Positions 8,510 to 17,857 are shown, counted from the stretch's first letter. The stretch is 64,000 nt of DNA from Pseudomonas sp. DTU12.3 (GCF_004124275.1 NZ_CP027218.1:2297501-2361500); one strand, 5' to 3'. The notes: generated from the sequence alone by a model not told the origin. Numbers and translations are program-made.

Positions 8510-8854
8510 ATGGCGACTAACCGTTCCCAGCGTCTGCGCAAAAAACTGTGCGTTGATGAATTTCAAGAGCTGGGTTTCGAACTGAACCTGGACTTCAAAG
8601 AAGACTTGTCCGAAGAAGCCATTGACGCTTTCCTCGAAGCATTCATCAAAGAAGCCATGGAAGCCAACGGTCTGGGTTATGTTGGCGGCGACGACTTCGG
8701 TCTGGTTTGCCTGCAGAAGCGTGGCTCGGTCAACGAAGAGCAGCGTGCTGCCGTTGAAGCCTGGCTGAAAACCCGCTCCGAGCTGACCAAGTATGAAGTC
8801 AGCCCGTTGCTGGACGTTTGGTATCCGGAAAAGCCGATCAACGCGGCTAAGTGA
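8510..8854 (+). CDS. YggL family protein (DUF469)
   Basis: A 114-residue acidic protein starting MATNRSQRLRKKLCVDEFQE. I chose this ATG because TTAAGAGGA precedes it at good spacing and the family starts here, although the frame stays open further upstream. YggL-type proteins are conserved in gammaproteobacteria and E. coli YggL has been linked to 50S ribosome assembly, so a ribosome-related role is possible. A strong terminator follows directly. Confidence 0.85.
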   Translation: MATNRSQRLRKKLCVDEFQELGFELNLDFKEDLSEEAIDAFLEAFIKEAMEANGLGYVGGDDFGLVCLQKRGSVNEEQRAAVEAWLKTRSELTKYEVSPLLDVWYPEKPINAAK

Positions 8855-8860
8855 TACTGA

Positions 8861-8893
8861 AAAAACGGCGACCTGAGGGTCGCCGTTTTTTTT
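8861..8893 (+). terminator. Rho-independent terminator of the YggL gene
   Basis: ACGGCGACC/GGTCGCCGT (8865-8873/8878-8886) with a TGAG loop is followed by a run of T. The A-run on the left side suits minus-strand termination as well. Confidence 0.9.
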
Positions 8894-8897
8894 CGTC

Positions 8898-8985
8898 GAT
8901 CAAAAGATCGCAGCCTCGTTTCACTCGACAGCTCCTACAGGGGAGCGCGATCTCCTGTAGGAGCTGCCGAAGGCTGCGATCTTTT
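8898..8985. repeat. Paired REP palindrome
   Basis: GATCAAAAGATCGCAGCC-type arm and its inverse. The left arm carries the variant CTCGTTTCACTCGACAGCTC. It touches the benE stop codon. Confidence 0.85.
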
Positions 8986-10175
8986 CAGGCTTTGCGCCAG
9001 TTCAGGATCACCAACGTCAAAACCCCCGCAACAATCCCCCAAAACGCCGATCCGATAGAAAACAGCGTCAACCCCGACGCCGTGACCATAAAGGTAATCA
9101 GCGCCGCCTCACGCTCCTTCACCTCGCTCATGGCAATGCTCAAACCATTGATGATCGAGCCAAACAGCGCCAACGCCGCAATCGACAGCACCAGTTCCTT
9201 CGGCAACGCCGCGAACAACGCCGCCAATGTCGCGCCAAACACCCCGGCAATCCCGTAGAAAATCCCGCACCAGACTGCTGCGGTGTAGCGTTTGTTGCGA
9301 TCCTCATGGGCGTGCGGCCCGGTGCAGATCGCTGCGCTGATCGCCGCGAGGTTGATGCCGTGGGAGCCGAACGGCGCCAGCAAGAGCGAGGCGATGCCGG
9401 TAGTGGTGATCAAGGGCGAGGCCGGTACGGTGTAGCCATCGGCGCGCAAAACGGCGATGCCGGGCATGTTCTGCGAGGTCATCGCCACCACAAACAATGG
9501 AATGCCGATGCTGATGGTCGCGGCCAGCGAAAAGTGCGGCGTCGTCCACACCGGTGTTGCCAGTTCCAGATGAAAACCGCTGAAATCCAGCAACCCCATG
9601 AAGCCCGACAGCGCGGTGCCGATCAGCAGCGCGGCGAGCACCGCATAACGCGGCGATAGGCGCTTGACCACTAAGTAAGTGAAGAACATGCCCAGCACCA
9701 GCGCGGTACGGTGTTGCGCGGCGACGAAGATTTCGCTGCCGATCTTGAACAGAATCCCCGCCAGCAATGCCGCCGCCAAGGAGGCCGGGATCTTTTTCAC
9801 CAGCCGTTCGAAGCTGCCGGTCAGGCCGCAAATGGTCACTAACACGGCGCAGGTGATGTAGGCGCCAATCGCCTCGCCGTAACTGACGCCGCCGAGGCTG
9901 GTGATCAGCAATGCCGCACCCGGCGTCGACCAGGCGATGGTGATCGGCGTGCGGTAGCGCAGCGACAGGCCGATCGAACACACCGCCATGCCGATCGAAA
10001 TCGCCCAGATCCACGAGGAAATCTGCCCGCTGGTCAGGCCCGCCGCTTGCCCGGCCTGGAACATCAGCACCAGCGAGCTGGTGTAACCGGTCATCATCGC
10101 GATGAACCCGGCGACGATGGCCGACGGCGACGTGTCGGCCAGCGGGCGCAGTTGAGTGTGCGTGGCGTCGTTCAT
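8985..10175 (-). CDS. benE: BenE family benzoate/H+ symporter-like permease
   Basis: A 396-residue inner-membrane protein with about 11-12 hydrophobic segments. It matches the BenE family (TC 2.A.46) along its length, with landmarks such as TIAWSTPGAALL, FGSHGINLAAISAAICTGPHAHED and the ALPKELVLSIAALALFGSI stretch. Family members import benzoate with protons. No ben catabolic genes are nearby: the neighbours are a GntR regulator and purine catabolism genes. The true substrate here may therefore differ, and the symbol is by family only. Confidence 0.8.
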   Translation of the reverse strand: MNDATHTQLRPLADTSPSAIVAGFIAMMTGYTSSLVLMFQAGQAAGLTSGQISSWIWAISIGMAVCSIGLSLRYRTPITIAWSTPGAALLITSLGGVSYGEAIGAYITCAVLVTICGLTGSFERLVKKIPASLAAALLAGILFKIGSEIFVAAQHRTALVLGMFFTYLVVKRLSPRYAVLAALLIGTALSGFMGLLDFSGFHLELATPVWTTPHFSLAATISIGIPLFVVAMTSQNMPGIAVLRADGYTVPASPLITTTGIASLLLAPFGSHGINLAAISAAICTGPHAHEDRNKRYTAAVWCGIFYGIAGVFGATLAALFAALPKELVLSIAALALFGSIINGLSIAMSEVKEREAALITFMVTASGLTLFSIGSAFWGIVAGVLTLVILNWRKA

Positions 10176-10210
10176 GACAGCGGTGTTCCTTATACAGATG
10201 ATATTCCCCT

Positions 10211-10293
10211 GTAGGAGCTGCCGAAGGCTGCGATCTTTTGATGTTGCTTTTTAAAAACAAGATCAAAAGATCGCAGCCTGCGGCAGCTCCTAC
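10211..10293. repeat. Paired REP palindrome
   Basis: The GTAGGAGCTGCCGAAGGCTG arm and its inverse flank about 20 bp, in the divergent benE/GntR interval. Confidence 0.85.
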
Positions 10294-10399
10294 ATGACGC
10301 GGGCGGCGGATTCTGCGATCAAGCCTAAACTCAATCGTAACGGATCGTTGCAATACAGCCGAGGTCACAAACAGCCATACAGTCGTGTTGCCACCATCC

Positions 10400-10411
10400 A
10401 TTGTGTACAAT
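10400..10411. promoter_or_regulatory. Candidate GntR operator
   Basis: ATTGTGTACAAT has perfect ATTGT/ACAAT arms around a 2-bp centre, the shape of many FCD-type GntR operators. It lies 92 bp upstream of the regulator start, in the interval shared with benE. The rest of 10176-10503 holds only the REP pair. Confidence 0.5.
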
Positions 10412-10503
10412 CGCGGTGTTTTTTACGCGATACTTGCCAGCGACCTACTGTGCCGTATTACAGTCACGGTCTATTCGCCGCAGTTCTCCCGACTCGAGTG
10501 CCC

Positions 10504-11268
10504 ATGAACGAACAGTTGCAACCCCTCAAGAAACAACCGCGAGCAGGCAAAGCCGGCCGCAGCGGAACCCAGGACGATATTGTCTACGCGCATATCTTCG
10601 AGGCCATCCTCGAACAGCGTCTGGCGCCCGGCACAAAATTGAGCGAAGAAGCGCTGGGGGAAATCTTCGGGGTCAGCCGCACCATCATTCGCCGTGCGCT
10701 GTCGCGTCTGGCCCATGAAGGCGTGGTGCTGTTGCGGCCGAACCGTGGCGCCGTCGTTGCCAGCCCGAGCGTTGAAGAAGCGCGTCAGGTGTTCATGGCG
10801 CGCCGTCTGGTCGAACGCGCGATCACTGAATTGGCCGTGCTGCACGCCACCGCCGAACAGATCGCCGAACTGCGCCAGATGGTCAACGACGAACGCGACA
10901 GCTTCTCCCGTGGTGATCGCGGCGCCGGCATTCGCCTGTCGGGTGAATTTCACTTGAAACTCGCCGAAGCGGCGAAAAACGCACCGCTGGTGAGCTTCCA
11001 GCGCAGCCTGGTCTCGCAGACCTCGCTGATCATTGCCCAGTATGAAAGCGGCAACCGTTCGCACTGCTCGTATGACGAACACACGCAATTGATCGACGCG
11101 ATCGAAGCGCGCAACGGCGAGCTGGCAGTGGATTTGATGATGCACCACATGGATCACATCGACAGCAAGCTCAACCTCGACGAGGAAGGCGCGTCGGATG
11201 ACCTGCATGCGGTGTTCTCGCATTTGTTGCAGACCAAGAAGCCAGGGCGCCCTGCGGCCAAGCTCTGA
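10504..11268 (+). CDS. GntR family transcriptional regulator, FCD type
   Basis: A 254-residue DNA-binding regulator. The N-terminal winged helix-turn-helix (about 25-95) contains LSEEALGEIFGVSRTIIRRA, followed by the LLRPNRGAVVA wing. The C-terminal all-helical FCD effector domain has its metal-ligand-type histidines in SGEFHLKLAE and MMHHMDHID. I chose the ATG at 10504 because the upstream extension covers the interval with the REP pair and operator and does not look coding. It is divergent from benE and convergent with guaD; purines or the BenE substrate are plausible effectors. Confidence 0.85.
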   Translation: MNEQLQPLKKQPRAGKAGRSGTQDDIVYAHIFEAILEQRLAPGTKLSEEALGEIFGVSRTIIRRALSRLAHEGVVLLRPNRGAVVASPSVEEARQVFMARRLVERAITELAVLHATAEQIAELRQMVNDERDSFSRGDRGAGIRLSGEFHLKLAEAAKNAPLVSFQRSLVSQTSLIIAQYESGNRSHCSYDEHTQLIDAIEARNGELAVDLMMHHMDHIDSKLNLDEEGASDDLHAVFSHLLQTKKPGRPAAKL

Positions 11269-11286
11269 GCTGATACCGAGTCGCGC

Positions 11287-11355
11287 CCTTCGCGAGCAGG
11301 CTCGCTCCCACAGGGGCATGCATTTCAACTGTGGGAGCGAGCCTGCTCGCGAAGG
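11287..11355. repeat. Paired REP palindrome
   Basis: CTTCGCGAGCAGGCTCGCTC arm and its inverse around a 20-bp loop, between convergent genes. Confidence 0.85.
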
Positions 11356-11371
11356 CGATCTGACAGGCAAC

Positions 11372-11412
11372 AAAAAATCCCCCGGGGCTGAACACCTCCG
11401 GGGGATTTTTTT
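11372..11412. terminator. Bidirectional Rho-independent terminator
   Basis: ATCCCCCGG/CCGGGGGAT (11377-11385/11398-11406) is flanked by A-run and T-run, and serves both the GntR gene and guaD. Confidence 0.88.
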
Positions 11413-11426
11413 GTGCCTGTGAAAAC

Positions 11427-12731
11427 TCAGCGCTGATGCACCAACGCACCCGCCGCATACGTCTGCTGCACCGTGCGGTCATCCCCCAGCGTCATCAACA
11501 CAAACAACGTTTCGGCAATGTTATTGGTCTGCTTCAAGCGGTAGCTCAGCAGCGGCGTAGCGTTGTAGTCCAGCACCAGGAAGTCGGCGTCGGAATCGGG
11601 TTGCAGGTTGCCGATCTTGTCTTCCAGACGCAGCGCCCGCGCGCCACCGAGGGTCGCCAGGTACAGCGACTTGAACGGACTCAGTCGCGCACCTTGCAGT
11701 TGCATCACTTTGTACGCTTCGTTCAGCGTCTGCAGCAGCGAGAAGCTGGTGCCGCCGCCGACGTCAGTGCCGAGGCCGACATTGAGTTTGTGCTTCTCGG
11801 CCATCGGCAAGTTGAACAAGCCGCTACCGAGGAAGAAGTTCGAAGTCGGGCAGAACGAGATTGCCGAGCCGGTTTCCGCCAGTCGCGCGCATTCGTCGTC
11901 GCACAGGTGTACGCCGTGAGCGAACACCGAGCGTTCGCCGAGCAATTTGTAGTGGTCGTAAACGTCGAGGTAGCCCTTGCGCTCCGGGAACAGCTCCTTG
12001 ACCCATTCGATTTCCTTGAGGTTCTCGCTGATGTGGGTCTGCATGTACAGATCCGGATATTCGGTCAGCAACTGGCCGGCGAGGGTCAGTTGTTCCGGGG
12101 TGCTGGTCGGGGCGAAACGCGGGGTCACCGCGTAGTGCAGACGACCCTTGCCGTGCCAGCGCTCGATCAGCGCTTTGCTCTCGACGTAGCTCGATTCGGC
12201 GGTGTCAGTCAGGTAATCAGGCGCGTTGCGGTCCATCATCACCTTGCCGGCGATCATCCGCAGGTCGAGCTTCTCGGCCGCTTCGAAGAACGAGTTCACC
12301 GACTGCGGGTGCACGCTGCCGAACACCAGCGCGGTGGTGGTGCCGTTGCGCAGCAGTTCTTTGATGAATATGTCCGCAACGTCGTCAGCGTGGGCCTTGT
12401 CGCCGAACTGGCTTTCGCAAGGGAAGGTGTAGGTGTTCAACCAGTCGAGCAGTTGCTCACCGTAGGCACCGACCATGCCGGTTTGCGGCAAGTGAATATG
12501 GGTGTCGATGAAGCCCGGGGTGATCAGCGCGTCCTTGTAATGCTCGATTTCGATGTCCGCCGGCAACGTCGGCAGCAAATCACTGGCATGGCCAAGGGCG
12601 CTGATCTTGCCGCCATCGACCACCAGCAGGCCATCCTCGAAATATTCGTAGGAGGCTTCGATCCCGACTTCGGCGGGGTCGGCGATGCTGTGCAGGATGG
12701 CGGCGCGGTAGGCTTTACGAGTCAGAGGCAT
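11427..12731 (-). CDS. guaD: Guanine deaminase
   Basis: A 434-residue zinc amidohydrolase converting guanine to xanthine, feeding xanthine dehydrogenase encoded just upstream. The metal-binding HxH lies in GFIDTHIHLPQ (about 81), with further ligands in MQTHISE, FAHGVHL and LGTDVGGG. Length fits bacterial and human-type guanine deaminase. It is the last gene of the leftward xdhA-xdhB-xdhC-guaD cluster, 13 bp after xdhC, and ends at a bidirectional terminator. Confidence 0.93.
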   Translation of the reverse strand: MPLTRKAYRAAILHSIADPAEVGIEASYEYFEDGLLVVDGGKISALGHASDLLPTLPADIEIEHYKDALITPGFIDTHIHLPQTGMVGAYGEQLLDWLNTYTFPCESQFGDKAHADDVADIFIKELLRNGTTTALVFGSVHPQSVNSFFEAAEKLDLRMIAGKVMMDRNAPDYLTDTAESSYVESKALIERWHGKGRLHYAVTPRFAPTSTPEQLTLAGQLLTEYPDLYMQTHISENLKEIEWVKELFPERKGYLDVYDHYKLLGERSVFAHGVHLCDDECARLAETGSAISFCPTSNFFLGSGLFNLPMAEKHKLNVGLGTDVGGGTSFSLLQTLNEAYKVMQLQGARLSPFKSLYLATLGGARALRLEDKIGNLQPDSDADFLVLDYNATPLLSYRLKQTNNIAETLFVLMTLGDDRTVQQTYAAGALVHQR

Positions 12732-12744
12732 GAGGGTTCTCTAA

Positions 12745-13602
12745 TCAGTTTGAGGCTTTGAGTTTGGCGGCCTGACTGCGCCGCGAAACCGGCAGCAGTT
12801 TGGCAATCGGTTCGGCGCTGGCAGTCTGCTGGCCGAAGTTGGCGTTATAGGTGGCGATGATTTCGCCAGCGATGGAGATGGCGATTTCCACAGGCAGTTT
12901 GCCTTTGACTTCGCCGATGCCCATCGGGCAGCGCATGCGTTGCACGACGCCGCTGTCGATACCGCGATCACGCAGGCGGTGTTCGAACTTCGCGCGTTTG
13001 GTCTTCGAGCCAATCAGGCCGAAGTAGGCGAAGTCGTTGCGCTTGAGAATCGCGGCAGTGAGTTCAAGGTCGAGCTGATGGTTGTGGGTCATGACGATGC
13101 AATAACTGCCAGCGGGCAGGTCATCGATTTCATCCACAGGCTCTTCGGAAACGATTTTACGCACGCCGTGGGGGATCTGTTCGGGGAATTCGGCATCGCG
13201 CGAATCGATCCAGCGCACCCGGCAGGGCAGGCTGGCGAGCAGCGGCACCAAAGCGCGGCCGACGTGGCCGGCACCGAACACGGCGATTTGCGCCTGCACC
13301 TGGCCCATCGGTTCGAACAGCAACACGGTGGCGCCGCCGCAGCACTGGCCAAGGCTGGCGCCGAGGCTGAAACGCTCCAGATGGGTGTCCTGCTTACCGC
13401 TGGCGAGCATTTCGCGGGCGATCTGCATGGCTTTGTATTCCAGATGCCCGCCACCGATGGTGTCGAAACTCTGGTTGGCGCTGATGACCATTTTCGAGCC
13501 GGCGTTGCGTGGCGTCGAGCCGAGTTCTTCGATGATCGTCACCAGAACGCAGGGTTCGCCCTGGTTCTGCAGGTCGGCGAGGGCGTCGATCCAGTTGTAC
13601 AT
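12745..13602 (-). CDS. xdhC: Xanthine dehydrogenase accessory protein XdhC
   Basis: A 285-residue chaperone that binds molybdenum cofactor and promotes its sulfuration and insertion into XdhB. The N-terminal XdhC/CoxI part has STPRNAGSKM and GGHLEYKAM. The C-terminal Rossmann-like part has VFGAGHVGRAL and FGLIGSKTKRAKF. I placed the start at MYNWIDAL, preceded by GAGGTGAAC; the longer open frame runs back through a REP repeat and is not credible. The REP pair separates it from xdhB. Confidence 0.9.
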   Translation of the reverse strand: MYNWIDALADLQNQGEPCVLVTIIEELGSTPRNAGSKMVISANQSFDTIGGGHLEYKAMQIAREMLASGKQDTHLERFSLGASLGQCCGGATVLLFEPMGQVQAQIAVFGAGHVGRALVPLLASLPCRVRWIDSRDAEFPEQIPHGVRKIVSEEPVDEIDDLPAGSYCIVMTHNHQLDLELTAAILKRNDFAYFGLIGSKTKRAKFEHRLRDRGIDSGVVQRMRCPMGIGEVKGKLPVEIAISIAGEIIATYNANFGQQTASAEPIAKLLPVSRRSQAAKLKASN

Positions 13603-13637
13603 GTTCACCTCGACATCTTCGTTGTCTGTTCGGGCCT

Positions 13638-13703
13638 CTTCGCGAGCAAGCCCGCTCCCACATTTGGAATGCATTCCCCTGTGGGAGCGAGCCTGCTCGC
13701 GAA
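13638..13703. repeat. Paired REP palindrome inside the xdh operon
   Basis: CTTCGCGAGCAAGCCCGCTC and its inverse lie between xdhB and xdhC. Intra-operon REPs can end or stabilise transcripts. Confidence 0.85.
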
Positions 13704-13720
13704 TGGCCGCGCCTCGGTCT

Positions 13721-16120
13721 TTAGAGCGGAGCCAGCTCGGTTTCAGTCGCAACCGCTTTCACGGTCTTGAGCTGACGCATCTGCTCGCAACCCCACAACA
13801 CCCGCTCCGGCGTCGCCGGCGCATCGATCTGCGGCTGATGCTTGTAGTCACCGAGGCTCGCCACCGCATCCTTGATCGCACACCACGACGCAATCCCGAG
13901 CATGAACGGCGGCTCTCCGACAGCCTTGGAATGGAACACCGTGTCTTCCGGGTTCTTGCGGTTTTCCACCAGTTTCACCCGCAGGTCGAGCGGCATGTCC
14001 GCCACGGCCGGGATCTTGTAGCTGGCCGGGCCGTTGGTCATCAGCTTGCCTTTGTTATTCCAGACCAGCTCTTCCATGGTCAGCCAGCCCATGCCCTGGA
14101 TGAAGCCACCCTCGACCTGACCGATGTCGATGGACGGGTTCAGCGAGGCGCCGACGTCGTGCAGGATGTCGGTACGCAGCATCTTGTATTCGCCGGTCAG
14201 GGTGTCGACGATCACTTCGCAGCACGCCGCGCCAAAGGCGAAGTAGTAGAACGGACGGCCACGCGCCTGGCTGCGGTCGTAGTAGATTTTCGGGGTTTTG
14301 TAGAAGCCGGTGCTCGACAGCGACACCTGGTTGAAATACGCCTGCTGGATCAGCGCTTCAAAGGTCAGGATGTGATCGCGAACACGCACGTGGCCGTTGT
14401 GGAATTCAACATCTTCTTCAGTGACTTTGAAGTGCCGCGCAGCGAATTCGATCAAGCGTTTCTTGATGATTTCCGCCGCGTTCTGCGCCGCTTTACCGTT
14501 AAGGTCAGCACCGCTGGACGCCGCTGTCGGCGAGGTGTTTGGCACCTTGTCGGTGTTGGTCGCGGTGATCTGTACGCGATCCATTTCAACCTGGAACACC
14601 TCAGCCACGACCTGCGCGACTTTGGTGTTCAACCCCTGGCCCATTTCGGTGCCGCCGTGGTTCAGGTGGATGCTGCCGTCGGTGTAAATATGGATCAACG
14701 CGCCAGCCTGGTTCAAGAAGCTCGCGGTGAAGGAGATACCGAATTTCACCGGGGTCAGCGCCAGACCTTTTTTCAAAATCGGGCTGTTCGCGTTGTAGCG
14801 ACGGATCGCTTCGCGGCGTTCGTGATACTGGCTGCTTTCTTCCAGTTCAGCGGTCATTTCCTCGAGCATGTTGTGCTCGACGGTCTGGTAGTAATGGGTG
14901 ACGTTGCGCTCGGTCTTGCCGTAGTAGTTGGCCTTGCGCACCGCCAGCGGATCGAGTTGCAGGTGACGGGCAATTGCGTCCATCACTTCTTCGATCGCGA
15001 CCATGCCTTGCGGGCCACCGAAACCACGGTACGCGGTGTTCGATGCAGTGTTGGTTTTGCAGCGATGACCGTTGATGGTCGCGTCGCCGAGGTAATAAGA
15101 GTTGTCGGAGTGGAACATCGCCCGGTCAACGATGGAGGCGGACAAGTCCGGCGAGCAGCCGCAGTTGCCGGCCAGATCCATGTTGATCCCGTGCAGGCGC
15201 CCGGTGCTGTCGAAGCCGACGTCGTATTCGACGTAGAACGGGTGACGCTTGCCGGTCATCAGCATGTCTTCGACGCGCGGCAGGCGCATCTTGGTTGGCT
15301 GCCCGGTAAGGTGCGCAACCACCGCGCACAGGCACGCCGGGCTGGCGGCTTGAGTTTCCTTGCCACCGAAACCACCGCCCATGCGGCGCATGTCGACGAC
15401 GATTTTGTTCATCGACACGTCGAGCACTTCGGCGACCAGTTTCTGCACTTCGGTCGGGTTCTGTGTCGAGCAGTAGACGATCATGCCGCCGTCTTCGGTC
15501 GGCATTACCGAGGAGATTTGCGTCTCCAGGTAGAAGTGTTCCTGGCCGCCGATGTGCAGCGTGCCTTGAATGCGGTGTTCAGCCGTCGCCAGTGCGGAGA
15601 CCGAATCGCCGCGCTGGTGGGTGTGGCTGTCGAGCACGAAGTGGCGTTTGCGCAGGGCTTCGACCACGTCGAGCACCGGTTCGAGATCTTCGTATTCGAT
15701 GATCGCGGCCATCGCCGCTTTGCGCGCGGTTTCCAGATCTTTCGCCGCGACGGCGAGCACCGGTTGACCGACGAATTGCACGTCATCGATGGCCAGCAGC
15801 GGGTCGCCCGGCATCAACGGGCCGATGTCTTTCAAGCCCGGCACGTCTTCGTGGGTGATGGCGATGCGCACGCCTTCGAAGGCGTAGCACGGCGAGGTGT
15901 CGATGCTGATGATTTTCGCGTGGGCGCGGTCCGACATGCGTGCATACAGGTGCAGCTGGTTGGGAAATTCCAGGCGATCATCGATGTACTGCGCTTCGCC
16001 GGACACGTGCTTGGCGGCGCTGTCGTGCTTGACGCTGCGGCCGACACCGGAGGTCAGGTCCTGGGCGAACAGTTCAGCCAGTTCGGCTTGGGTTTTTTCT
16101 ACGCCGTGATGGTTAGACAT
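13721..16120 (-). CDS. xdhB: Xanthine dehydrogenase, molybdopterin-binding subunit
   Basis: A 799-residue large subunit carrying the molybdenum cofactor active site that hydroxylates hypoxanthine and xanthine to urate. The N-terminal hammerhead domain includes SVKHDSAAKHVSGEAQYIDD. The Moco-binding parts include RRMGGGFGGKE, TAYRGFGGPQG, NHGGTEMGQG and the C-terminal KAVGEPPFMLG, whose Glu matches the family's catalytic base. Its start overlaps the end of xdhA by 8 bp, indicating translational coupling. Confidence 0.95.
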   Translation of the reverse strand: MSNHHGVEKTQAELAELFAQDLTSGVGRSVKHDSAAKHVSGEAQYIDDRLEFPNQLHLYARMSDRAHAKIISIDTSPCYAFEGVRIAITHEDVPGLKDIGPLMPGDPLLAIDDVQFVGQPVLAVAAKDLETARKAAMAAIIEYEDLEPVLDVVEALRKRHFVLDSHTHQRGDSVSALATAEHRIQGTLHIGGQEHFYLETQISSVMPTEDGGMIVYCSTQNPTEVQKLVAEVLDVSMNKIVVDMRRMGGGFGGKETQAASPACLCAVVAHLTGQPTKMRLPRVEDMLMTGKRHPFYVEYDVGFDSTGRLHGINMDLAGNCGCSPDLSASIVDRAMFHSDNSYYLGDATINGHRCKTNTASNTAYRGFGGPQGMVAIEEVMDAIARHLQLDPLAVRKANYYGKTERNVTHYYQTVEHNMLEEMTAELEESSQYHERREAIRRYNANSPILKKGLALTPVKFGISFTASFLNQAGALIHIYTDGSIHLNHGGTEMGQGLNTKVAQVVAEVFQVEMDRVQITATNTDKVPNTSPTAASSGADLNGKAAQNAAEIIKKRLIEFAARHFKVTEEDVEFHNGHVRVRDHILTFEALIQQAYFNQVSLSSTGFYKTPKIYYDRSQARGRPFYYFAFGAACCEVIVDTLTGEYKMLRTDILHDVGASLNPSIDIGQVEGGFIQGMGWLTMEELVWNNKGKLMTNGPASYKIPAVADMPLDLRVKLVENRKNPEDTVFHSKAVGEPPFMLGIASWCAIKDAVASLGDYKHQPQIDAPATPERVLWGCEQMRQLKTVKAVATETELAPL

Positions 16121-17567
16121 AAGCGGTCACCCGAGTCTCGATGTGCGGTGTTTGCAGTTCGATGAAGTATTTGCGCAGCAGGTTCTGCGCGCTGAGCAGG
16201 CGATATTCCTTGCTGGCGCGGAAGTCCGAGAGCGGGGTGAAATCTTCCGCCAGTGCGGCGCAGGCGCGTTCGACCACGGCATTGTTGAACGGCGCACCGA
16301 TCAACACGGCTTCACAGTGGGCGGCGCGTTTCGGGATCGCGGCCATGCCACCGAAGGCCATGCGTGCATCGGTGATCACGCCGTTTTCGACGCGCAGGTT
16401 GAACGCGGCGCAGACGGCAGAGATGTCATCGTCCAGACGCTTGGAGACTTTGTAGGCGCGGAACAACTGTTCAGCCGTGGCGCGCGGCACGATGATCTTC
16501 TCGATGAACTCACTTTCCTGACGGGCAGTGACTTTGTAGTCGATGAAGTAATCGTCGAGGTTCAGGGTGCGACGGGTTTCGCCTTTGCACAGCACAACCT
16601 GTGCGCCGAGGGCGATCAGCAGCGGTGGCGAGTCACCGATCGGCGAGGCGTTGCCGATGTTGCCGCCGAGGGTACCCTGATTGCGGATTTGCAGCGAGGC
16701 GAAGCGGTGCAGCAGTTCGCCGAAGTCCGGGTACTCGGCGTTCAACGCTTCGTAGCAGTCGGAGAGGGCAGTGGCGGCGCCGATTTCGATGCGGTTTTCG
16801 AAGGTGTCGATGCGCTTCATTTCCGCGACGTTGCCGACGTAGATCATCACCGGCAGGGTGCGGTGGAACTGGGTGACTTCCAGCGCCAGATCGGTACCGC
16901 CAGCGAGCAGGCGTGCTTGTGGGTAAGCATCGTAAAGGTCAGCCAGATCGGCGACGGTCAGCGGCACCAGGCAGCGCTTGTCGCCGCTGTTGAGTTCGCC
17001 GATATCGGTCGGAGCGATGGCTTTCAGACGAGCAATGGTGTCTGCTTCGCGGGCATCGAACTGATCCGGTTGCTTGCCACAGCAGGATTGCTCGGCAGCC
17101 GCCAGAATCGGCCGGTAGCCGGTGCAGCGGCAGAGGTTGCCGGCCAGCGCTTCGTGGGCCTTGGCGTGATCCGGTGCATCGCTGTTCTTTTGCAGAGCGA
17201 ACAGCGACATGACGAAACCGGGGGTGCAGAAACCGCACTGCGAACCGTGGCACTCGACCATGGCTTTCTGCACGCTGTGCAGTTCGCCTTTGTGTTTGAG
17301 GTCTTCGACACTGATCAATTGCTTGCCGTGCAGCGACGACACAAAGGTCAGGCACGAGTTGAGGCTGCGATAGCGAATATGTTCGCGGCCATCGTCATCC
17401 GTCTGCAACTCGCCGACCACTACGGTGCAGGCGCCGCAGTCGCCGCTGGCGCAACCTTCTTTGGTGCCCGATTTACCGACGTGTTCACGCAGGTAATTGA
17501 GCACAGTCAGATTCGGGTCCAGGGCGTGCTCGCTACGGAGTTCCTGGTTAAGTAAAAACTGGATCAC
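16113..17567 (-). CDS. xdhA: Xanthine dehydrogenase, FeS/FAD small subunit
   Basis: A 484-residue electron-transfer subunit. The N-terminal plant-type [2Fe-2S] ferredoxin has its cysteines in CASGDCGAC. The second [2Fe-2S] domain has CGFCTPGFV and CRCTGYRPI. The FAD domain (about 180-360) has LLAGGTDLALEV and LGGNIGNASPIGDSPP, and a CO-dehydrogenase flavoprotein C-terminal domain follows. First gene of the operon. Two TGAC-N6-GTCA palindromes lie 59-95 bp upstream, and a divergent GntR regulator follows. Confidence 0.95.
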   Translation of the reverse strand: MIQFLLNQELRSEHALDPNLTVLNYLREHVGKSGTKEGCASGDCGACTVVVGELQTDDDGREHIRYRSLNSCLTFVSSLHGKQLISVEDLKHKGELHSVQKAMVECHGSQCGFCTPGFVMSLFALQKNSDAPDHAKAHEALAGNLCRCTGYRPILAAAEQSCCGKQPDQFDAREADTIARLKAIAPTDIGELNSGDKRCLVPLTVADLADLYDAYPQARLLAGGTDLALEVTQFHRTLPVMIYVGNVAEMKRIDTFENRIEIGAATALSDCYEALNAEYPDFGELLHRFASLQIRNQGTLGGNIGNASPIGDSPPLLIALGAQVVLCKGETRRTLNLDDYFIDYKVTARQESEFIEKIIVPRATAEQLFRAYKVSKRLDDDISAVCAAFNLRVENGVITDARMAFGGMAAIPKRAAHCEAVLIGAPFNNAVVERACAALAEDFTPLSDFRASKEYRLLSAQNLLRKYFIELQTPHIETRVTAYV

Positions 17568-17625
17568 GGAAGGCCTCGCAGACTCATTATTGTTGTTAAC
17601 CGACTTGAGCCGAATTTAGCAGGTC

Positions 17626-17662
17626 TGACTTTTCGGTCAATGGTTTTCTGACTTAAAGGTCA
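17626..17662. promoter_or_regulatory. Twin palindromes upstream of xdhA
   Basis: TGAC-TTTTCG-GTCA (17626-17639) and TGAC-TTAAAG-GTCA (17649-17662) start 23 bp apart, about two helical turns, in the interval between xdhA and the GntR gene. This is the layout of a dimeric repressor or activator site, plausibly for the adjacent GntR protein. Nothing else is seen in 17568-17857. Confidence 0.45.
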
Positions 17663-17857
17663 GGAAAATCCATTTCGTCGATCAACAACGTGTCTATTCA
17701 GTATTGACCCTCATCGGTCGCCCCGGTTTTTTGTTTGGTTTTCTAAAGAAAACTGCGGGAATCGTGCCAAAAACCGCTGCGTGGGCACTCCGCCATGAGC
17801 GTGCATTTGCGCTACACTGCGCCGCTTGTGCAGATCGATAGAGTTTGAAGGACAACC

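Noticed and set aside
10294-10503. Longer N-terminus for the GntR regulator
   Set aside because: The extension would cover the REP arm and the palindromic operator; MNEQLQPL is the natural start.
13328-16165. A 945-codon plus-strand frame over xdhC-xdhB
   Set aside because: Runs through a REP pair and two real genes on the other strand; no domain seen.
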